Shown here: positions 38,446 to 43,193 of the stretch, piece by piece | Layout: each line of letters begins with the position of its first letter | How positions within the stretch are numbered: position 1 is the stretch's first letter | DNA from: Dicyema japonicum | Lineage: Eukaryota; Dicyemida; Rhombozoa; Dicyemidae | Assembly (NCBI GenBank): GCA_011109175.1 | Contig: RDEW01000127.1 | Span: 1 to 43,193 of the forward strand | Direction: 5' to 3' | Length of the DNA: 43,193 nt | The notes under the pieces: model-generated | What the model was told of the DNA's origin: nothing | Databases searched by the model: none | Seen by the model: the letters and a program-made list of their open reading frames with translations, nothing else | Position numbers and translations under genes: made by a program

Positions 38446-40938
38446 CCCTTATCCAGGAGTCAAAACTTTCTACAAAGAGTACAACCCCACTTTTTCCTAG
38501 ATATATCTCTATCAGAAAAGACCGTATCGGACGTGGTGGCGGCTTACTTACCACTATTAAAGACGGTTTATCTTTCTACGATGTGAGCTCGCAAGTGGAT
38601 GATTTAATTCTACACCACAGGACCGCGGAACAAATTTCTATTGATCCTATTAATGGATCAGAACATCTATTTCTAATCAACATTTACATACCACCGCCGG
38701 ATCTCTAATAACTATGTTCCGAAGCTTGACAAACTACAAGAAATTCGAATTGTGTTACTATGTGGGGATTTCAACACCAAACATCCGCAATGGCTCAATA
38801 TCCAGTCGGCAGACAAGAAGGGGAGTCTAATTATCGACTCTCGAAAAAATGGTGATTCTGAATCACCCGAACATCTTTACAAGGACACCAGTCCAAAGAA
38901 ATGACAACCCAACCTTTCCGACATATCCATTGCTTCCTTTAGGATTTCCCGAAGATTTCATGGAACGTCTCCTACGATTTTCATAGTGATCATAATCCGA
39001 TTATATTAAAACTGAGCCGATTCAATAACTCACATAGAATTAAAGCAACCTTCAAGGTCTACAAGAAAGCTGACTAGTCGAATTTCAAGCTCTTCGTTGA
39101 CCATAACCTAATACATTTTGATCCCACCTCATTTTGCTCCATCGACAAAGCAGTGGACCATCTAAACCATGTAATCCTTCAAGCTGAAAAATTGTTTGTA
39201 CCACGTGCAGTTTAAAAATCTTACAAGCCTACTCTGGACTCGGAGACTTGTCAAACAAAGAAACTCCCTGAAGATGAATAATCTGCAAACCTGATTTGGA
39301 AAATATAAAATGCTTATATCAGATAATTACAAAACTAATCAGAGAAAAGAAAGATGTGGCGTGGAACCGCCTATTATCATCTGTTGGACATATAAAATCC
39401 ACGAGTCTTTTATGGAAAACTATTCTTCAAATCAATTCAAACTTATCAGATGTATAGAATCTTTTTCTGCTCCAAATACTGTGCAAGCTAACAACCCAAT
39501 GAAATATTACGCATCCATGAGTCACATGGACCTCTCGAAATCCCATTCTTGTCACCTTCAGAATTTAATCAATTTTTAATTTGTATTCTAACAAGAACGT
39601 CATCCCATGCAAATGGAAGAACTCATTTATAATACCCCTCCTAAAACTAGGAAAACCGAAAACCTTACCTTCTTCCTACCGTCCAATTTCATTAACTGTT
39701 CATTATCGCGCCTAATGGAGAATCTCGTTCTCTGGAAAATTAATCCCTATTTGCCCGACTGTCACTTTCAACATGGTTTCAGATATGAGCGTTCAACTAC
39801 GACACATTTGACTTTACTGTCTCAATTTATATCAGAAGGGTTCAACGAACTGAAACGCCATTTACGGACAATAGTGGTCTCCCTGGACATTTAAAAGGCG
39901 TTCGATTCTGTCCAGAGAACATTACTCACGAAAAAGGTTTTTGACACTACCATTCAGCCGGCTTTGAAAAGATTTTCTCTCCGGAAGAAAAGACGTGTCT
40001 GTATAGGCCACGCAAGATCGAGGTCCCGTCTCCTACCAAATGGCGTCCCTCGAGGATCCCCCTCTCTCCGGCGTTATTAAATTTATTCCTAAACGATTTA
40101 CCCTGCCCTGGAGGACCAGATTCAATGCTTCTCACTTATGCTGACGACCTAGTCATCGCTAGCAAGAACAAATACGTGGGTATAGCAAAATCAGAGCTTC
40201 AGTCACATATTGACGACCTGGGAGCCTGGTTGAATTTGAATCGTCTCTCCATATCCAGGGATAAATCAACGTATACAATTTTCACCACAGACGAAAAAGA
40301 AATTCATACACTGGATTTGAACATTTATAGACTCTTTAACATTACAAATTCATCCAACTATTCTGGGAGTGACTTTCGACCCTTTGATGACAATTTCTCA
40401 ACATGTGAAGAACGTCATGACAAAGGGTCTCAAGAAACTAAGTATAATCAAACCGCTCTCAAGTCCAGGCCGTCACGGGAATGCGCTGTCTTCTTGTTCA
40501 ATCAACTTCTAAAACCGACGGTAGAGTATGCTTGTGCCTCATGGGCCTATGGAGCTTCAATATCTAATTCATACAAGATCAACTCCCTAGCAGGCAAACT
40601 TTCACGTCTAACAAATTTACCCCCGATCTTTTTCCCCCAATGGTTGACTACGCCGCAATCAAAAATAACGGCTCCAGCTTCATCTGTCTGTATGGTCAAA
40701 AAACAAATCGTTTCTTCCATTCAAGGCTAGAGGCCTCAAATACACGAAACTTGGGGAAAAAAAACCCACCCCTCTTCAAACTCTAATGAAATCTGATCGT
40801 CATCTATTCAGGAAAGCCGTACTCTGAAGGAACATAGGAAAAACCTCTCGATCCTGTTGAGGCGTACCGGGATCACTTTATTAGTTGGTTTACTCCTTTT
40901 TTCTTAGTGTTCCCTTTTCGGGGTTATTAAATAAATAA

Positions 40939-40953
40939 AAATCAAAACGAAGT
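40939..40953. repeat. Target-site duplication, right copy (2A LINE)
   Basis: AAATCAAAACGAAGT, the partner of 38084-38098. Confidence 0.75.
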
Positions 40954-41039
40954 ACTATGTGAATATTATTCATAAAGCATTTTCAAAACACCTGGATGTT
41001 CATTCTGGCAATGGTTGAAGGAATAAATGTCCCGACATT

Positions 41040-42440
41040 ACTATCTTCAACCCTTCAATGGTGCAATCAGTAATTAGGAAAATGAATAACTCGTCTCCCC
41101 GCGGTTCAGATGACATCTCTATTCTCGAACTGAATCACCTGGGTCTTTCCGCGACAGCCGCAATGACATAAATTTTCAACTTCTCAATTAACGAGAACAA
41201 GATTCCGTCAATATAAGAGAAATCTCTGATACACCCTGTCCTGAAGAAAAACAAACCATCAAACTGCCTGTCCTCCTACCGACCGGTATCCATCATCTGC
41301 GCCTTATCACGAGTGTTAGAAAAACTGGTCCTTCTCAAGATGCGTCCTTTCATAACTCTACCATCTTTTCAACATGGATTCCGCGAAGGACACTCAACAA
41401 CAACTCATCTAACAAAACTGGTTAAATTAATCTTGGACGGCCTGAATACCCCAAATCCACACGAGAATCGTGCTGGTCTCAGTGGATGTGGAGAAGGCTT
41501 TTGACTCAATATCCTTGAAGATCCTTACAGCAAAAATTTTTACGACGTCGATCTACCCTAAGTTCAAATCATGTTTGGCTAACTTCATCAACGGTCAAAT
41601 GGGCCAAGTAGTGGCAAACAACCAAAAATCAAAACAGCGATACTTTCCAAATGGAGTTCCACAAGGATTCTTCTATCGTATACGGATGATCTAGTGGTCG
41701 CAGTGAAACATTGAAGAATCGAGGAGGCGACACGATCCATGCAAGACCTACTAAACCAGAAGTGTTTTTGGTTCCTGAAGAACCGTCCGAATATATCAAC
41801 AGAAAATTCACATGTAATGACGTTCACCTCAGCACGAAAATAATTACGGGCAGCACCACGAGTAACATTATATGACTCCCCGCTTCCCATTAAAAAAACC
41901 TTTTAAATCCTTGGAGTCATCCTGGATCCTCTACTCACATTTACCTATCAAGTGGACCTAGTAACCGCGAGAATCCAAAAGAAAATTGGAATCCTCAAAT
42001 CGTTCACTCACTCTCCAGTATCTTTAGAGCTTATATACAAACAATTTGTTCTACCTAGAATCGAGTAAGCCTGTGCTGCAGTTCAAAAAATATTTTTTCA
42101 CTGAAAAAGTATTAAAAATATTGTCTTTAATTCTAGACCCTCTGTTATTAACAATATTTTGTGGGTTAAATTTTGGTCAAAGATTTCTGTTCCTTATCAT
42201 CCCTTGTATCAGTAGAATAGCATAATGTGATAAACATGCAAGGGCTGCTAGAAAAAGGAGCATTTGGTATTCTCTATTCAACAAGGATTCCCATGAGTAC
42301 AAAGTAAAGATAGAATCTTTCCTTTCGCTGGTGCAAATTGGGATTGTGAGATATTAGAAGATCATCGCGTCTGTGACAGTAGGAACTGAATACAATTAAT
42401 TATTAACTTCTTTCTCGGTGATCCGAGGGTTTTAATTCGA
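41040..42440 (+). mobile_element. CR1/Jockey-like LINE copy with RT motif B-C deletion
   Basis: It begins in the linker before the polymerase (SPRGSDDISILELNHLGLSA, about 41095). It then shows HPVLKKNKPSNCLSSYRPVS, FQHGFREGHSTTTHLTKL and motif A VSVDVEKAFDSI (41470-41510). At motif B the frame YFPNGVPQG (about 41643-41667) runs directly into SYTDDLVVAVKH (about 41675-41710). So roughly 100-130 bp between motif B and the catalytic box are missing. The rest continues as ILGVILDPLLTFTYQ and LIYKQFVLPRIE (about 41900-42066). The 3' end near 42440 shows TTCTTTCTCGGTGATCCGAG, like the family's 3' UTR. Several frameshifts and stops. Confidence 0.8.
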
Positions 42441-43193
42441 CTCATCAACTTTGATTTCTAATTTTATATTTTAGCAGTTTAATTTTGTTCAAACTCATAA
42501 AGATGGAAAATGAGATAACACTGAATTAGAATTACGTCACATGATCGCATCAAACAAATTGAGGTTAGATGTGTCACTATTATTACCTTCTCTTAAGAAA
42601 ATTATCTTTATTACAATTCACAAATGATGATTATTGTCCTGGAACATTCCGAAGTTGTCCCAAACATACATGATTAAGTAAAAATAACTTACATCAAATC
42701 AGACATATTGAATAAATCTATAAGGAGTTTGTCCCTAAACACAAACATGGAATCAAAATTACTGATGAAAGTCACCAATGTGTACTTGTGCAACTGACGT
42801 GTGGTAGCATGAAACACATCCTAGATTGGAAAAGGATTCGGAAAGAAACGAGACGACTCACTTGAATATAGAGAAATGGGAATAGGATGAGTGGGCTTAT
42901 AGTTTTTGAAAGTCTCTGTCCTTGTAACAAAGGTAAAGAAAGTGACCAAAGCGTTTATTATCGAATCCAATCAGATAACTATTAGAGAATATTATTAAGG
43001 AAATCAAAAGATAATGTAAACAGAATTTCACGAAAATGTAAATAATAAAACCACCATAACTAATTCTATAAAAAACTATAACTTACGATCTCTGAATGAT
43101 TCTGTTGCATGTATTATTGAAATGTACTCAAAAATAGAAAAATTATAATTTTTAAGAAAATAATAAAAACATAAAACAAATTGGTGACTTACA
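42441..43193. other. No gene recognised
   Basis: A plus-strand frame around 42720-42865 (KEFVPKHKHGIKITDESHQC, then MKHILDWKRIRKETRR) looks protein-like but has no start and no partner exon. The rest is AT-rich spacer. Confidence 0.4.

Larger units (their letters stand above)
38099..40938 (+). mobile_element. CR1/Jockey-like LINE with 2A-like peptide
   Basis: Leader and 2A come first (38120-38260), then an APE endonuclease: MQLNANGIKTKILESRCL, ISLIQESKLSTKSTTPLFP, GRGGGLLTTIKDGLSF and LLCGDFNTKHPQWL (38757-38795). The reverse transcriptase has FQHGFRYERSTTTHLTLL, motif A LDI-stop-KAFDSV (about 39885-39910), motif B LLPNGVPRGSPLSPALL (about 40030) and TYADDLVIASKN (40137-40172), then LLKPTVEYACASWAYGAS. 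The 3' UTR ends GGGGTTATTAAATAAATAAA. A 91-bp duplication and several frameshifts and stops show it is dead. The imperfect 15-bp target-site duplication shows a single insertion, slightly 5'-truncated (about 30 bases, judged from 36555). The endonuclease would nick target DNA and the polymerase copy the RNA there. Confidence 0.85.

Overview
The window looks like AT-rich nuclear DNA from a small invertebrate-type eukaryote. There are no bacterial operons, ribosome binding sites or CRISPR arrays. About half of it is non-LTR retrotransposon debris, and a few host genes lie between the insertions. The strongest clue to the organism is intron size. The best host gene, 5-formyltetrahydrofolate cyclo-ligase (MTHFS, 37329-37965, minus), reads through only if a 27-nt and a 22-nt GT-AG intron are removed. 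A leucine-rich-repeat gene (24828-25375, minus) needs two 22-nt introns. An RBM28/Nop4-type RNA-binding gene (26089-27898, plus) needs introns of about 20-32 nt. Introns this short in metazoan-type genes are a known property of dicyemid mesozoans, so a dicyemid is my best guess; this is inference and I cannot confirm it here.

Layout. 1-3970: no recognisable gene apart from a DDE transposase remnant (2240-2560). 3975-11650: fragments of RLE-type LINEs (R2/NeSL-like, with a CCHC knuckle and a restriction-like endonuclease), an antisense APE-LINE N-terminus, and a 334-bp composite element (9454-9787) flanked by a perfect 15-bp target-site duplication. 11650-16640: mostly empty, with an RTE-like fragment (14130-14935) and small hypothetical genes, one of them with a 24-nt intron (16062-16313). 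16643-18622: an uninterrupted 659-codon ORF with the N-terminal two thirds of an RLE-type LINE protein that stops before the reverse-transcriptase YxDD box. 18778-24812: LINE pieces (one joins a PHD finger directly to a C-terminal domain), a 110-N gap, and several short two-copy tandem duplications. 24828-30541: the host-gene island (LRR gene, RBM28-like gene, unidentified gene), interrupted by a CR1/Jockey-like LINE (27930-29690). 31190-36680: a further LINE, four two-copy tandem duplications and composite elements. 37329-37965: MTHFS. 38099-40938: a 2.84-kb CR1/Jockey-like LINE with a 2A-like peptide directly before its endonuclease, flanked by a 15-bp target-site duplication with one mismatch. 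41040-42440: a second, internally deleted copy. The last 750 bp hold nothing I recognise.

How the parts relate. The 2A-bearing LINE family supplies full-length-like copies (28, 38 and 41 kb) and short composites built from its 5' end joined to its 3' end (9.5 and 36.1 kb). This recalls the autonomous/non-autonomous pairs of trypanosomatids (L1Tc with NARTc and SIDER). Internal deletion that keeps both ends recurs in at least three LINE families here. Two-copy tandem duplications of 88-414 bp are unusually frequent, and one has a single N exactly at its junction, so part of this may be an assembly effect.
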